64,000 bases of DNA. It comes from Pleurocapsa sp. CCALA 161 (lineage in GTDB: Bacteria; Cyanobacteriota; Cyanobacteriia; Cyanobacteriales; Xenococcaceae). Where the stretch lies: contig NZ_PVWF01000005.1 of NCBI RefSeq assembly GCF_003003995.1, forward strand, positions 35,357 through 99,356, read 5' to 3'. The notes under the pieces were generated by a model, which was not told the origin of the DNA, did not search any database, and saw nothing but the letters and a program-made list of their open reading frames with translations. Positions 54,948 through 63,803 of this stretch are shown here, in pieces. Position 1 is the stretch's first letter. Each line of letters starts with the position of its first letter. The translations under genes and the position numbers were made by a program.

Positions 54948-57446
54948 ATGGTAAATCTAGCTTCAGAAACAACGACACAAGTCACAAAAGAACGAGCATT
55001 TGTCCTTTGGTTTGAAGAAGTAGGAATTGCAGATATAGCCTTGGTAGGCGGAAAAAATGCTTCTTTAGGAGAAATGATTCAACAGTTAATACCCAAAGGT
55101 GTCAGTGTACCGACGGGCTTTGCGACTACTGCCCATGCTTTTCGTTATTTTATCAAACAGGCTGGATTGGAAACCAAACTAAGACAAATTTTTGCCGATC
55201 TAGACGTAGAAGATGTCAGCAACTTAAGACAAAGAGGCAAGCAAGCACGGGCATTAATTTTAAATACCCCTTTTCCTCAAGAATTAGACGAGGCAATTAG
55301 TGACGCTTATTTACAACTGTGCGAACGTTACGGTGCGGATACAACATTGTGCGATCGCTTTGAAGCGGATTATCAACAGCAATGTCAAGAATATAGCTAC
55401 GACACCGATGTAGCAGTAAGGTCTAGCGCTACCGCCGAAGACTTACCAGATGCCAGTTTTGCAGGACAACAAGAAACCTATCTCAACGTCCACGGTGTCA
55501 GAAACGTATTAGCAGCAGCCCATAGATGCTTTGCATCTCTGTTTACTGATCGCGCTATTTCCTATCGCACCCAAAGAGGCTTCGATCATTTTGAAGTTGC
55601 CCTTTCCGTTGGCGTACAAAAGATGGTGCGTGCCGATTTAGCTGCATCGGGAGTGATATTTTCCATCGACACGGAAACTGGTTTTAAAAATGCTGCATTA
55701 ATTACCGCCGCCTATGGTTTGGGAGAAAACGTCGTGCAAGGTGCGGTTAACCCAGATGAATTTTTAGTCTTTAAACCGACATTGAAAGAAGGTTTTCGAC
55801 CGATTCTTAAAAAACGTCTCGGTAGTAAAAGCATCAAAATGATTTACGATCTCGGCGGCGAAAGACTGACGAAAAATATTACTGTACCCAAATCAGCCAG
55901 AAAGAAATATGCGATCGCCGATGAAGAAATTCTTACCCTAGCAAAATGGACATGCATTATTGAAGATCATTATTCCCAAGTACGGGGTGTATACACACCG
56001 ATGGATATTGAATGGGCAAAAGATGGTCAGACAGGAGAATTATTTATCGTTCAAGCGCGCCCCGAAACCGTCCAATCGCAAAAATCGGCTAATATTTTGC
56101 GTACCTATAAATTACTCGGTACAGGTGAAATATTAACCAATGGACGTGCTGTAGGAGCAACAATTGGTACTGGAGTCGCCCAGACAATTTTAGATGTGCG
56201 CGATAGTGCGGACTTTAAAACTGGAGAAGTTTTAGTCACCAATCGAACCGATCCAGACTGGGAACCAATCATGAAAAAAGCCAGCGCGATCGTTACTAAT
56301 CAAGGTGGACGCACTTCCCATGCAGCGATTGTAGCGCGTGAAATGGGTATCCCTGCGATCGTCGGTTGTGGTGATGCAACTGATAAAATTGCTAAAGGTA
56401 TTGAGATAACCATATCTTGTGTCGAAGGCGAAGAAGGAAAGGTATATAAGGATAAAGTACCTTTTGAAGTAGAAGAAATTCAACTAGATAAATTACCTCG
56501 CACACGCACGCAAATTTTGATGAATGTGGGCAATCCAGATGAAGCATTGAGTTTAGCTTCGATTCCTTGTGATGGAGTTGGTTTGGCACGTTTGGAGTTT
56601 ATTATTGCCAATCATATTAAGGTGCATCCTCTGGCATTAATTAACTTTGAAAAACTAAAAAACATTCCAGTCAAACATGAAATTAGCAAGTTAACCGCCC
56701 TGTATTCTCATAAACCAGATTTCTTTGTCGATAAACTAGCTCAAGGAATCGGTACAATTGCGGCGGCTTTTTATCCGAAACCAGTTATCTTACGCTTATC
56801 TGACTTCAAGAGTAACGAATATGCTAATCTCCTCGGTGGGGAACAGTTTGAACCTCAGGAAGAAAATCCGATGTTGGGTTGGCGCGGTGCATCTCGTTAT
56901 TACGATGAAAATTATCGCGAAGCATTTGCTTTAGAGTGTAAAGCATTCAAACGAGTCAGAGAAGAAATGGGATTGACTAATGTTATCCCCATGATTCCTT
57001 TCTGTCGTACCCCAGAAGAAGGGCGTAAAGTATTAGCAGAAATGGAAAAATACGGATTGAAGCGAGGGGAAGAAGGTTTGCAAGTATACGTCATGTGCGA
57101 GATTCCCAGCAACGTTGTTTTAGCCGATGAATTTAGCAAAATCTTTGACGGTTTTTCCATCGGTTCTAACGATCTGACTCAGTTAACTTTGGGACTCGAT
57201 CGCGATTCGGCATTAGTTACGCATCTTTTTGACGAACGCAATGAAGCTATTAAAGGCATGGTAAAGATGATAATTGAGAAAGCCAAAAAAAATCAGCGCA
57301 AGATTGGTATTTGCGGTCAAGCACCCAGTGATTATCCTGAATTTGCCCGTTTCTTGGTTGAGTTGGGAATTGATTCTATCAGTTTGAATCCCGATTCGGT
57401 TCTTAAGACACTGCTAGATGTAGCTAAAGTCGAAGAAATTAGCTAA
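54948..57446 (+). CDS. ppsA: Phosphoenolpyruvate synthase
   Basis: Makes PEP from pyruvate and ATP (releasing AMP and phosphate) for gluconeogenesis. The 832-residue protein has the ATP-grasp region (VGGKNASLGEMI, AVRSSATAEDLPDASFAGQQET), the phosphohistidine motif GGRTSHAAIVARE (His about 457) and the C-terminal PEP-binding barrel with DGVGLARLEF, PMIPFCRTPEEG, FSIGSNDLTQLTLGLDRD and active-site Cys in GICGQAPSD. Length is usual for PpsA. A weak 'pyruvate phosphate dikinase-like' alternative is disfavoured by the PpsA-type ordering. It begins 51 bp after the Hsp20 remnant. Confidence 0.95.
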   Translation: MVNLASETTTQVTKERAFVLWFEEVGIADIALVGGKNASLGEMIQQLIPKGVSVPTGFATTAHAFRYFIKQAGLETKLRQIFADLDVEDVSNLRQRGKQARALILNTPFPQELDEAISDAYLQLCERYGADTTLCDRFEADYQQQCQEYSYDTDVAVRSSATAEDLPDASFAGQQETYLNVHGVRNVLAAAHRCFASLFTDRAISYRTQRGFDHFEVALSVGVQKMVRADLAASGVIFSIDTETGFKNAALITAAYGLGENVVQGAVNPDEFLVFKPTLKEGFRPILKKRLGSKSIKMIYDLGGERLTKNITVPKSARKKYAIADEEILTLAKWTCIIEDHYSQVRGVYTPMDIEWAKDGQTGELFIVQARPETVQSQKSANILRTYKLLGTGEILTNGRAVGATIGTGVAQTILDVRDSADFKTGEVLVTNRTDPDWEPIMKKASAIVTNQGGRTSHAAIVAREMGIPAIVGCGDATDKIAKGIEITISCVEGEEGKVYKDKVPFEVEEIQLDKLPRTRTQILMNVGNPDEALSLASIPCDGVGLARLEFIIANHIKVHPLALINFEKLKNIPVKHEISKLTALYSHKPDFFVDKLAQGIGTIAAAFYPKPVILRLSDFKSNEYANLLGGEQFEPQEENPMLGWRGASRYYDENYREAFALECKAFKRVREEMGLTNVIPMIPFCRTPEEGRKVLAEMEKYGLKRGEEGLQVYVMCEIPSNVVLADEFSKIFDGFSIGSNDLTQLTLGLDRDSALVTHLFDERNEAIKGMVKMIIEKAKKNQRKIGICGQAPSDYPEFARFLVELGIDSISLNPDSVLKTLLDVAKVEEIS

Positions 57447-57658
57447 TTAAATCTAAGTTTGATTGGGAAATATTGAATCTGGAAATACTAAAACTGTCTA
57501 ACTAACGATGAACGCAAAGCTTATCCGCTGATTCAGAGTAGTGCGAGATTTATTAACCTTTAAGCTCTATAGAGAGGCTATTTTTGCTGATGTCCCAGAA
57601 ATGTCACTCTTTTCCTTTAAGTTAGGAAATTATAATCGCGTAACTTAGGAATTTGATA

Positions 57659-57730
57659 ATGCCTTTAATTATTGCTATCGTCATCATGGGTATCGCCTGT
57701 AACTTTTTTCTGCCAGGAGCTTTAGGATAA
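57659..57730 (+). CDS. Possible 23-residue hydrophobic peptide
   Basis: ATG to TAA reads MPLIIAIVIMGIACNFFLPG and three more residues. A purine-rich AGGA lies 8-9 bases upstream of the ATG (taggAatttgataATG), a plausible ribosome-binding site, and a strong hairpin starts 22 bp after the stop. The peptide would span a membrane once with one Cys. It does not match the photosystem or cytochrome b6f small subunits I know (PsbM, PsaM, PetG, PetN, Psb30). Too short for statistical support; treat as a candidate. Confidence 0.4.
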   Translation: MPLIIAIVIMGIACNFFLPGALG

Positions 57731-57752
57731 ACTCAACATTACCTAGTAAAAA

Positions 57753-57778
57753 ACCCAGTTACCATCTAAGTAACTGGG
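57753..57778 (-). terminator. Perfect 10-bp hairpin
   Basis: ACCCAGTTAC and GTAACTGGGT pair around a 6-base loop. On the minus strand the stem is followed by TTTTTT, the pattern of a rho-independent terminator; on the plus strand the tail is GTAACTAAT, weaker. It lies between the short ORF and the decayed frame, so which transcript it ends is not clear. Confidence 0.6.
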
Positions 57779-57837
57779 TGTAACTAATATTTATTTGACT
57801 GCGTTCATTATCTCTTCTAGATTAATGAAGTAAGCTT

Positions 57838-58033
57838 GTGGTAATTAAACATTTAGTCGGTATTCATGGAGCAACAGTGATTGTTTATCGTGTTGATGAT
57901 TATTTTCAGTATGAGATGGTCTTCGGGGATAGTTCGATCCATCATCCATCAGCCCGAAGAAATATACGAAACAGCAGATAAAGCCCGTGATGTAGGGCTG
58001 GAGAGCATTAAGATTGTTATTGGTTATCCGTAA
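57838..58033 (+). pseudogene. Probable frameshifted small gene
   Basis: Two overlapping frames read as one protein-like sequence: frame 1 (57838-57981) gives VVIKHLVGIHGATVIVYRVD, then YFQYEMVFGDSSIHHP; frame 2 (to 58033) continues EEIYETADKARDVGLES and ends IKIVIGYP. The join falls near 57945. The composition is protein-like on both sides, and a one-base change would unite them into about 60 residues. The family is unknown. A real frameshift is inference; it could also be a chance run. Confidence 0.35.
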
Positions 58034-58041
58034 CAAAATTG

Positions 58042-58458
58042 ATGTTGAAAATTTCCGAACAAGTTAATATTCCCAGCCATGAAATCGATATAAAAGCTGT
58101 ACGTTCAACTGGAGCGGGTGGTCAAAATGTGAATAAAGTAGCCACTGCCATACATTTACGTTTTGATATTTTAGCGTCGTCACTTCCTGATTCTTATAAA
58201 GAAAAGCTATTGAAACTGAGCGATTCGAGAATCTCAACCAACGGTGTAATCTCTATCAAAGCCCAACAGTTTCGCACTCAGCATCAAAATAAAGAAGATG
58301 CCTTAATACGACTTAAAAACTTAATTAAAAGTGTATCAATCCCCAAGAAGAAGCGATTTGTGACTAAACCAAGCAAAAGAGCAAAGAGAAAACGTTTAGA
58401 TAATAAAACCAAACGAAGTCAACTAAAGGCATTAAGAAAGAAAGTTGATTATGATTAG
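58042..58458 (+). CDS. arfB: Peptide chain release factor-like protein (ArfB/YaeJ)
   Basis: A 138-residue rescue factor with the release-factor GGQ motif in STGAGGQNVNKVATAIHLRFD and a highly basic C-terminal tail (PKKKRFVTKPSKRAKRKR, then NKTKRSQLKALRKK), which in ArfB enters the mRNA channel of stalled ribosomes so the GGQ can free the peptide. No stop-codon recognition domain is present. ATG at 58042 is chosen over a TTG at 58039. Stand-alone gene after the decayed frame. Confidence 0.88.
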   Translation: MLKISEQVNIPSHEIDIKAVRSTGAGGQNVNKVATAIHLRFDILASSLPDSYKEKLLKLSDSRISTNGVISIKAQQFRTQHQNKEDALIRLKNLIKSVSIPKKKRFVTKPSKRAKRKRLDNKTKRSQLKALRKKVDYD

Positions 58459-58624
58459 ATGAATCGAGGCGATCGCATCATTCACTATGATTATCCTGAG
58501 TGTGGTTGGATAGATGATTCGATGTGACGCGATCGCTTTATCTTCAATTGTTGCTATGCCTAGCACGCTTCGCGATCGCTTTTTTTCTATAGAATCATAC
58601 TTAGATTCAGCAACGCCGAAAGGT

Positions 58625-59050
58625 TTAGTTCTTATTTACCCCTGCTTGATATACTTTGCGAATTTGAGCAATTACCTGATCGAGTACAGAATGAGTTTTT
58701 AAATTACTTGGGTCTAAAGTTTGAATCTTGGTCAATAAAGATGCTTCTTCAGTGGCAATATCATCATCGCTATAAACCAATTGACTGACTGCGTTGAAGA
58801 GATGTTCATAATCTGCGGAGGTAGGATTTGTACCCAAATACTGTTCTAAAAGCTGATAACATTTTTCTAGAGAAGAATTTTGATGTTGTGTCAGCAGTTG
58901 TTGTAACTCTATTGTCGAATCCAAATTTTGTTCTGTAGCAATCTTGGCTAAAAATTCCTGTTCTGCGGGTTGAATTTCGCCATCAATCCAGGCAATTGAC
59001 ACCAGTATTTCTAGTAAGTTTTGATTATTACTTTTAGTTGATTGAATCAT
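58625..59050 (-). CDS. TerB-family protein
   Basis: A 141-residue all-helical protein of the tellurite-resistance TerB-like domain: LLEILVSIAWIDGEIQPAEQEF has the acidic metal-binding pattern (DGEI.PAE), repeated near VYSDDDIATEEASLL. Such proteins are widespread in cyanobacteria, often unlinked to ter operons, and no other ter gene is nearby. Function unknown; a link to stress or metal response is only by family. It converges with arfB across HIP1-containing DNA. Confidence 0.8.
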   Translation of the reverse strand: MIQSTKSNNQNLLEILVSIAWIDGEIQPAEQEFLAKIATEQNLDSTIELQQLLTQHQNSSLEKCYQLLEQYLGTNPTSADYEHLFNAVSQLVYSDDDIATEEASLLTKIQTLDPSNLKTHSVLDQVIAQIRKVYQAGVNKN

Positions 59051-59363
59051 AATGATGCTGCTTTAATTAACTACTAGTGATCTTGACAACGAGCAATCTT
59101 GCTGGGCATTATTGATGCTTAAATCTTAGAAAAGAATTTAATTATCTAGCAAAATTAAGTTATCTTTCTTTGCTAAAGTCCAAACAACTTTAAAAAAAAA
59201 CTTGTTTCTTCGTATTGACAAGCTACTTGTTACTTAATTTATGCCCACGTCTACTAGAGAGAATTTAGTTCCTCTCAGATTAACCAATCGCCTAAAAAAC
59301 AGATAACTAGTGACATAATATAAACGCAAATAATTCAGGACAGCGAAATTTCGACAGCTAATT
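59051..59363. other. Divergent spacer between TerB and DUF4330 genes
   Basis: 313 bp, AT-rich, no coding frame. A possible promoter for the downstream gene is TTGACA (59215-59220) with a TTTATG 17 bases later, but the -10 is poor and this is only suggestive. No repeats seen. Confidence 0.3.
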
Positions 59364-59903
59364 ATGAAAATTATTGACTCCAAAGGAAGACTATTCGGCA
59401 AGTTAAGCCTACTTGACTTAGCGGCTGCCTGTGTAATTTTGTTGGTTGTTGTCGGTGTTTTCTTTTTTCCAGGTACACCCCTGACGGGTAATTTGATAGC
59501 TCAAACCAAACAAAAACCAATCGAAGTCCAAGTGCTGGTTAGAGGATTAAGTATTGCTAACTATGATGTTTTAGCCCAAGCATTCAAAAACGAAAAACAG
59601 GCAGATATTGTGATTCGCAATCAGCCTGCGGGAAAAGTCACCATTTTAGAAAGTAAAATATTGCCCCGCACCACTGTTGTTCCCCAACCAGACGGTACAG
59701 TGAAGGCGCTCAACGATCCTCGTCCCGAAATAACTATGGTGAGGGATTTGCTCATTACCTTGGGTAGCAAAGCTGAAATTACTAACACGGGTTATGTTTT
59801 GAGTGGCAGTAAGAAGATTAAAATAGGCTCATCAATTCAGCTACAGGGCAATATTTATGACTTTAGCGGTACAGTAATTGCTATAGCTGCCCAAGAGTCT
59901 TAA
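59364..59903 (+). CDS. DUF4330-family membrane-anchored protein
   Basis: A 179-residue protein with one N-terminal transmembrane helix (about 16-36, LLDLAAACVILLVVVGVFFF) and a beta-rich extracytoplasmic part with two similar halves (IEVQVLVRGLSIANYDVLAQ and ITMVRDLLITLGSKAE). It fits the DUF4330 family of cyanobacteria. Role unknown; the single anchor and beta domain could join a secretion or envelope complex. The trmB gene starts 33 bp downstream, so they are probably co-transcribed. Confidence 0.82.
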   Translation: MKIIDSKGRLFGKLSLLDLAAACVILLVVVGVFFFPGTPLTGNLIAQTKQKPIEVQVLVRGLSIANYDVLAQAFKNEKQADIVIRNQPAGKVTILESKILPRTTVVPQPDGTVKALNDPRPEITMVRDLLITLGSKAEITNTGYVLSGSKKIKIGSSIQLQGNIYDFSGTVIAIAAQES

Positions 59904-59935
59904 ATTGATTTAATTGTGCTTGATATTTCTTTACT

Positions 59936-60571
59936 ATGCCTATTCGTATTCGACAGCATGTTAATCCTCTAGCACGTAAGTTCCAGTCACCTATTGCCAT
60001 ACCAGATTGGCAGGAGATATACCAGACAGGCGCTCGCCCGATTCATCTAGATATTGGCTGTGGGCGAGGTAGGTTTCTCTTGAATCTGGCACAGCAAAAT
60101 CCTGAAGTTAATTACCTAGGGATAGAAATCCGCAGACAGCTAGTAGATTTGGCTAATCAAGAACGAGATCACTTGGGTTTAACTAATTTGCACTATCTAT
60201 TTGGCAACATGAATAGTTCAGCCAAAATACTCTTAGAATCTTTACCTGAGAATAGGCTCAAAACTATCTCGATCCAGTTTCCCGATCCTTGGTTCAAAAA
60301 AAAGCACAACAAACGCCGTGTGGTTCAGCCAGAATTAGTTACCCTGCTGGTAGATTATTTAGGATCGGGAGGAGAAATTTTCTTGCAGTCAGATATTAAA
60401 GAAGTAGCGGTAGAAATGCGCGATCGCTTTGCAGCCAATTCAAATTTAATTCAACAGCATCCAGATTGGCTAGAGACTAATCCGTTAAATGTTGCTACGG
60501 AACGAGAATTATACGTACTGGGACAAAATCTCCCTGTCTATCGAGTTCTGTTGGCAAAATCTACTACCTAA
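59936..60571 (+). CDS. trmB: tRNA (guanine-N7-)-methyltransferase
   Basis: Methylates G46 of tRNA to m7G. The 211-residue protein has the SAM motif IHLDIGCGRGRFLLNLA, YLGIEIRRQLVD and the catalytic/tRNA-binding loop IQFPDPWFKKKHNKRRVVQ. The C-terminal NPLNVATERELYVLGQNLPVYRVLLAK is the expected TrmB end. It lies 33 bp after the DUF4330 gene and 95 bp before the malic enzyme gene. Confidence 0.95.
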   Translation: MPIRIRQHVNPLARKFQSPIAIPDWQEIYQTGARPIHLDIGCGRGRFLLNLAQQNPEVNYLGIEIRRQLVDLANQERDHLGLTNLHYLFGNMNSSAKILLESLPENRLKTISIQFPDPWFKKKHNKRRVVQPELVTLLVDYLGSGGEIFLQSDIKEVAVEMRDRFAANSNLIQQHPDWLETNPLNVATERELYVLGQNLPVYRVLLAKSTT

Positions 60572-60665
60572 AATGTTCAGACATAAAGTACTATTTTGCC
60601 CAGATACAGCGGTTTATCAAGTACGAAACGTTTTACAATAGTCAATCCCGCAAAATAGATAAACA

Positions 60666-62066
60666 ATGGTAGATTTAAATCCCAGTGCTAGCTTTAGCTT
60701 AAAAATTGAGTTGGAAATTCCTAATCGTCCTGGTGCATTAGCCTCAATTATGAGTACGATTGCTAATCATGGCGGTAGTTTAGGCGATATTGTTCTGTTA
60801 CAGCACAACCTCAAGTTTACTCAGCGAGAATTAATGGTTGATGCCTCTAGTACTGAACAGGGAGATAAAATTATTGAAGCGATTAAAAGCTTGCCTCGCG
60901 TGAAGGTAATTAGCTATAGCGATCGCACTTTTGCAGTTCACCAGGGGGGCAAAATTAGCGTTGAAAGCAAACTCCCGCTTCATTCTCAATCTGATCTGGC
61001 AATGGCATATACTCCAGGAGTGGGTAGGATCTGTCGGGCGATCGCCGAAGCTCCAGAACGTGTCTATGAGCTAACCATCAAAAGTAATACCGTGGCAGTT
61101 GTCACCGATGGTAGCGCCGTACTAGGCTTGGGTAATTTGGGCGCAGCAGCTTCTTTACCAGTCATGGAAGGGAAGGCGTTGCTGTTTAAAGAATTTGCGG
61201 GGATTGATGCTTTTCCCATTGCCCTTAATACTCAGGATACAGAAGAAATTATCAAGGTAGTCAAAGAAATTGCCCCTGTATTTGGCGGCATTAATTTAGA
61301 AGATATTGCTGCCCCACGCTGTTTTGAAATTGAACAGCGATTACGCCAAGAACTAGATATTCCTGTTTTTCATGACGATCAGCACGGCACAGCAATTGTC
61401 GTCTTAGCAGCACTATATAATGCGCTTAAATTAATTGGTAAAGAGCTAAATCAGGTTAAAATTGTCATTAATGGTGCAGGGGCAGCAGGAATTGCGATCG
61501 CTTTGTTGTTACGCAAGGCAGGAGTCAATAAAATTGTGATTTGTGATTCAAAAGGAATTATCTCAAATCAACGAGACGATTTAAACGAGAGTAAACAGCA
61601 ATTTGCCCTTGCCGAAACTGGCAATTTAGCCGATGCCATGCAAGATGCCGATGTTTTTTTAGGAGTTAGTGCGCCAGGAGTTGTTACGCCTGAAATGGTT
61701 CAGAATATGGCACAACAGCCGATTGTCTTTGCCATGGCTAATCCAATTCCTGAAATTCAGCCTGAACTAATCTATGATAGCGTGGCGGTGATGGCGACAG
61801 GGCGTAGCGACTACCCCAATCAAATCAATAATGTGTTAGCCTTTCCTGGAGTTTTTCGTGGAGCATTAGATTGTCGAGCCTCGGCAATTACTACCAACAT
61901 GTACCTGGAAGCAGCAAAAGCGATCGCCAATTTGGTAGATGATGCCGATTTAGATCGTGAGCATATTATTCCCTCAGTATTCGATGGCAGGGTAGCACCA
62001 GCCGTAGCCCAAGCTGTATGTATGGCTGCCCAACAAGACAATGTGGCACAAAAAATCAATAATTAG
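60666..62066 (+). CDS. NAD(P)-dependent malic enzyme with N-terminal ACT domain
   Basis: Oxidatively decarboxylates malate to pyruvate, giving NAD(P)H and CO2. The 466-residue protein starts with an ACT domain (about 8-85: LKIELEIPNRPGALASIMST) that may bind an amino acid effector. The malic core has AMAYTPGVGRICRAIAE with catalytic Tyr, VTDGSAVLGLGNLGAAASLP, EGKALLFKEFAGIDAFPIAL with catalytic Lys, the DDQHGTAIVVLAAL motif and Rossmann GAGAAGIAIALLL. NADP or NAD preference is not decided. It is upstream of the M15 carboxypeptidase gene by 28 bp. Confidence 0.94.
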   Translation: MVDLNPSASFSLKIELEIPNRPGALASIMSTIANHGGSLGDIVLLQHNLKFTQRELMVDASSTEQGDKIIEAIKSLPRVKVISYSDRTFAVHQGGKISVESKLPLHSQSDLAMAYTPGVGRICRAIAEAPERVYELTIKSNTVAVVTDGSAVLGLGNLGAAASLPVMEGKALLFKEFAGIDAFPIALNTQDTEEIIKVVKEIAPVFGGINLEDIAAPRCFEIEQRLRQELDIPVFHDDQHGTAIVVLAALYNALKLIGKELNQVKIVINGAGAAGIAIALLLRKAGVNKIVICDSKGIISNQRDDLNESKQQFALAETGNLADAMQDADVFLGVSAPGVVTPEMVQNMAQQPIVFAMANPIPEIQPELIYDSVAVMATGRSDYPNQINNVLAFPGVFRGALDCRASAITTNMYLEAAKAIANLVDDADLDREHIIPSVFDGRVAPAVAQAVCMAAQQDNVAQKINN

Positions 62067-62094
62067 CAAATTTATACTAGTTGATGACTGAATC

Positions 62095-62850
62095 ATGGAA
62101 GAATTTGAAATTCCAGAGGCAATTAGAGAACACCGAGAAATACCCAAAAAATCTGGATTACCTCTGCCGTTGTTAGCTGTTGGTGTAGTATTGCTCGGCA
62201 TTATTGGCTTTATTTTCGTGCGTATATTCTTACCTGCGTCACAACCAACCCCAACTGTAGTCGATGCCCCAACGGCTGAACCCCTCCCTCAGACTAAACC
62301 CAAACCTAAACCCAAACCCACCCCTGCACCAAACAAGGAACAAGGCAATCTCTTGGGGCATTTACCTTATGACGTTGCCTCCGAATCAGCACTAGTCCCT
62401 GTAATGGCTAACAGTAGCTTAAAAATGCGCCCCGCTGCTGCTAGTAAATTTCGAGCAATGCAGGCTGCTGCTAAAGCTGATGGTGTAAGCTTGACCTTGA
62501 TTTCTGCCTTTCGCGATCTCAAAACTCAAGAACAGCTATTTTTTGGGGTCAAAGAACAGCGAATACAGGATGCCACGAAAAGAGCTGAAGTTAGCGCGCC
62601 GCCAGGATATAGCGAACACCATACGGGTTATGCCATAGATCTTGGTGATGGTAACGCTCCTGCAACCAATTTAGAAAAAGACTTTGCCAAGACTGCTGCA
62701 TTTGGCTGGCTTCAGCAAAATGCTTTAAAATATAGTTTTGAAATGTCTTTTCCGCCTGATAATATCCAGGGAGTGAGTTATGAACCCTGGCACTGGCGTT
62801 TTGTCGGCGATCGCGATAGCCTAGAAACCTTTTACAAGGTTAGGAATTAG
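62095..62850 (+). CDS. M15-family D-alanyl-D-alanine carboxypeptidase (VanY-like)
   Basis: A 251-residue anchored peptidoglycan peptidase. After a short cytosolic end comes one helix (about 22-43, LPLLAVGVVLLGIIGFIFVRIF), a Pro/Lys-rich linker of PKPKPK repeats (about 62-80), then the M15B domain with zinc ligands in SEHHTGYAIDLG (His, Asp) and PWHWRFVG (His), and the catalytic Glu in SYEPWHW. It trims peptide stems in the periplasm. 28 bp after the malic enzyme gene, probably read through from it though functions differ. Confidence 0.92.
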   Translation: MEEFEIPEAIREHREIPKKSGLPLPLLAVGVVLLGIIGFIFVRIFLPASQPTPTVVDAPTAEPLPQTKPKPKPKPTPAPNKEQGNLLGHLPYDVASESALVPVMANSSLKMRPAAASKFRAMQAAAKADGVSLTLISAFRDLKTQEQLFFGVKEQRIQDATKRAEVSAPPGYSEHHTGYAIDLGDGNAPATNLEKDFAKTAAFGWLQQNALKYSFEMSFPPDNIQGVSYEPWHWRFVGDRDSLETFYKVRN

Positions 62851-62892
62851 GCTCTTTCAATTAAATCTAGCTAACAGCGCGAAAAACCGTTG

Positions 62893-62906
62893 TGGGGGTT
62901 TCCCCC
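62893..62906. terminator. GGGGG-TTT-CCCCC hairpin
   Basis: GGGGG and CCCCC (62894-62906) pair tightly, with AACC/GGTT arms extending the stem. It is 44 bp past the M15 stop. No T-run follows, so it may instead be a dispersed repeat; a terminator role is likely but not certain. Confidence 0.5.
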
Positions 62907-62929
62907 GTTAAGGTTATTGAGCAAGAAGC

Positions 62930-62953
62930 TAATAGCTAACAGCTAACAGCTAA
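62930..62953. repeat. AGCTAAT/AGCTAAC tandem repeat
   Basis: AGCTAATAGCTAACAGCTAAC and a further AGCT lie directly before the SWIM-gene start, ending seven bases from the ATG with an A-run between. The unit is the same 7-bp type as at 45071 and 48664. Its nearness to the start codon means it can include or displace the ribosome-binding site. Confidence 0.8.
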
Positions 62954-62958
62954 AAAAA

Positions 62959-63780
62959 ATGACTAACTTTGAAGTAGAAAAACAAAAATGGTGGGTAGAG
63001 CGATGGTTAGATTTATTAGCGTCTTATCGCTTTAAAAAACGCTTGGAAAGAGGTCGCAGCTACGCTAGAGAAGGAAATGTCCTCAGCATGGAATTTGCCA
63101 ACTCTAGAGCTAAAGCAGAAGTGCAGGGGAGTGACAACCAGCCTTATAAAGTCTCCCTGTCTTTAGACTCTTTTAGTAATGAAGACTGGAATTTTGTTAT
63201 CACCAAAATGTCGGAAAAAGCGATCTTTTCGGCACAACTGTTAGCGGGAGAAATGCCCGAAAGCATTGAAGCTGTCTTTACGGCTAGTGGTTTAAGCCTG
63301 TTTCCCTTTACCCTGAACGAAGTGCGCTCTCGCTGTAGCTGTCCCGATCAGGCTAATCCCTGTAAACATATCGCAGCGGTATATTATCAGTTAGGCGATC
63401 GCTTTAGTGAAGACCCCTTTATTATTTTCCAACTAAGAGGACGCACTAAAAATCAAATTATTGAACGTTTAAGGCAGATTCGTAGTCAAAAAGCCCAAAA
63501 GCACCTAAAAAATACCCCAACAACAGGTCTTGCCCAGCTCAATTTAGCTCTCCCTCAAGATATTAGTGCAGAACCAAAAGGTTTCTGGCAATATAATGAA
63601 CCATTAGAGTCTAGTTTAGTGGCGATCGTGCCACCAATGGAACAAAAAACTCTCTTGGATATTTTGGGCGCGATGCCTCTGGCTACTGAAGATGCCAATG
63701 CAGTACAGCAATATTTAACTCAGGTATACCAAACCGTAGGACAACAGGCGCTTATTTCAGCTTTAAATCGCGCGTCTTGA
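62959..63780 (+). CDS. SWIM zinc-finger protein
   Basis: A 273-residue protein with a SWIM motif CxCx(n)CxH: CSCPDQANPCKHIAAVYYQLG (about 128-148), typical of proteins that work with SNF2-type helicases or DNA-binding partners in cyanobacteria. The first 80 residues (WWVERWLDLLASYRFKKRLER) form the domain that precedes SWIM in these partners; the tail (ILGAMPLATEDANAVQQYL) is helical. No SNF2 helicase gene is in the window. The repeat tract directly before the ATG leaves no clear ribosome-binding site. It runs towards a further plus-strand gene. Confidence 0.85.
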   Translation: MTNFEVEKQKWWVERWLDLLASYRFKKRLERGRSYAREGNVLSMEFANSRAKAEVQGSDNQPYKVSLSLDSFSNEDWNFVITKMSEKAIFSAQLLAGEMPESIEAVFTASGLSLFPFTLNEVRSRCSCPDQANPCKHIAAVYYQLGDRFSEDPFIIFQLRGRTKNQIIERLRQIRSQKAQKHLKNTPTTGLAQLNLALPQDISAEPKGFWQYNEPLESSLVAIVPPMEQKTLLDILGAMPLATEDANAVQQYLTQVYQTVGQQALISALNRAS

Positions 63781-63803
63781 AAGATTGAAAACTCCTTTAA
63801 GCC

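Larger units (their letters stand above)
57447..58041. other. Spacer with a short ORF, a hairpin and a decayed frame
   Basis: 595 bp after ppsA. It contains a possible 23-residue ORF (57659-57730), a 10-bp hairpin (57753-57778) and, at 57838-58033, what looks like a frameshifted small gene. The first 200 bp hold no feature. No repeats. Confidence 0.5.

Noticed and set aside
57845..58036. 63-codon minus-strand frame opposite the decayed gene
   Set aside because: Composition is not protein-like (Asn, His and Cys runs) and it has no ribosome-binding site; the plus strand reads better.
58625..59050. Tellurite-resistance operon
   Set aside because: Only a single TerB-like protein is present, without TerC, TerD or TerZ partners.
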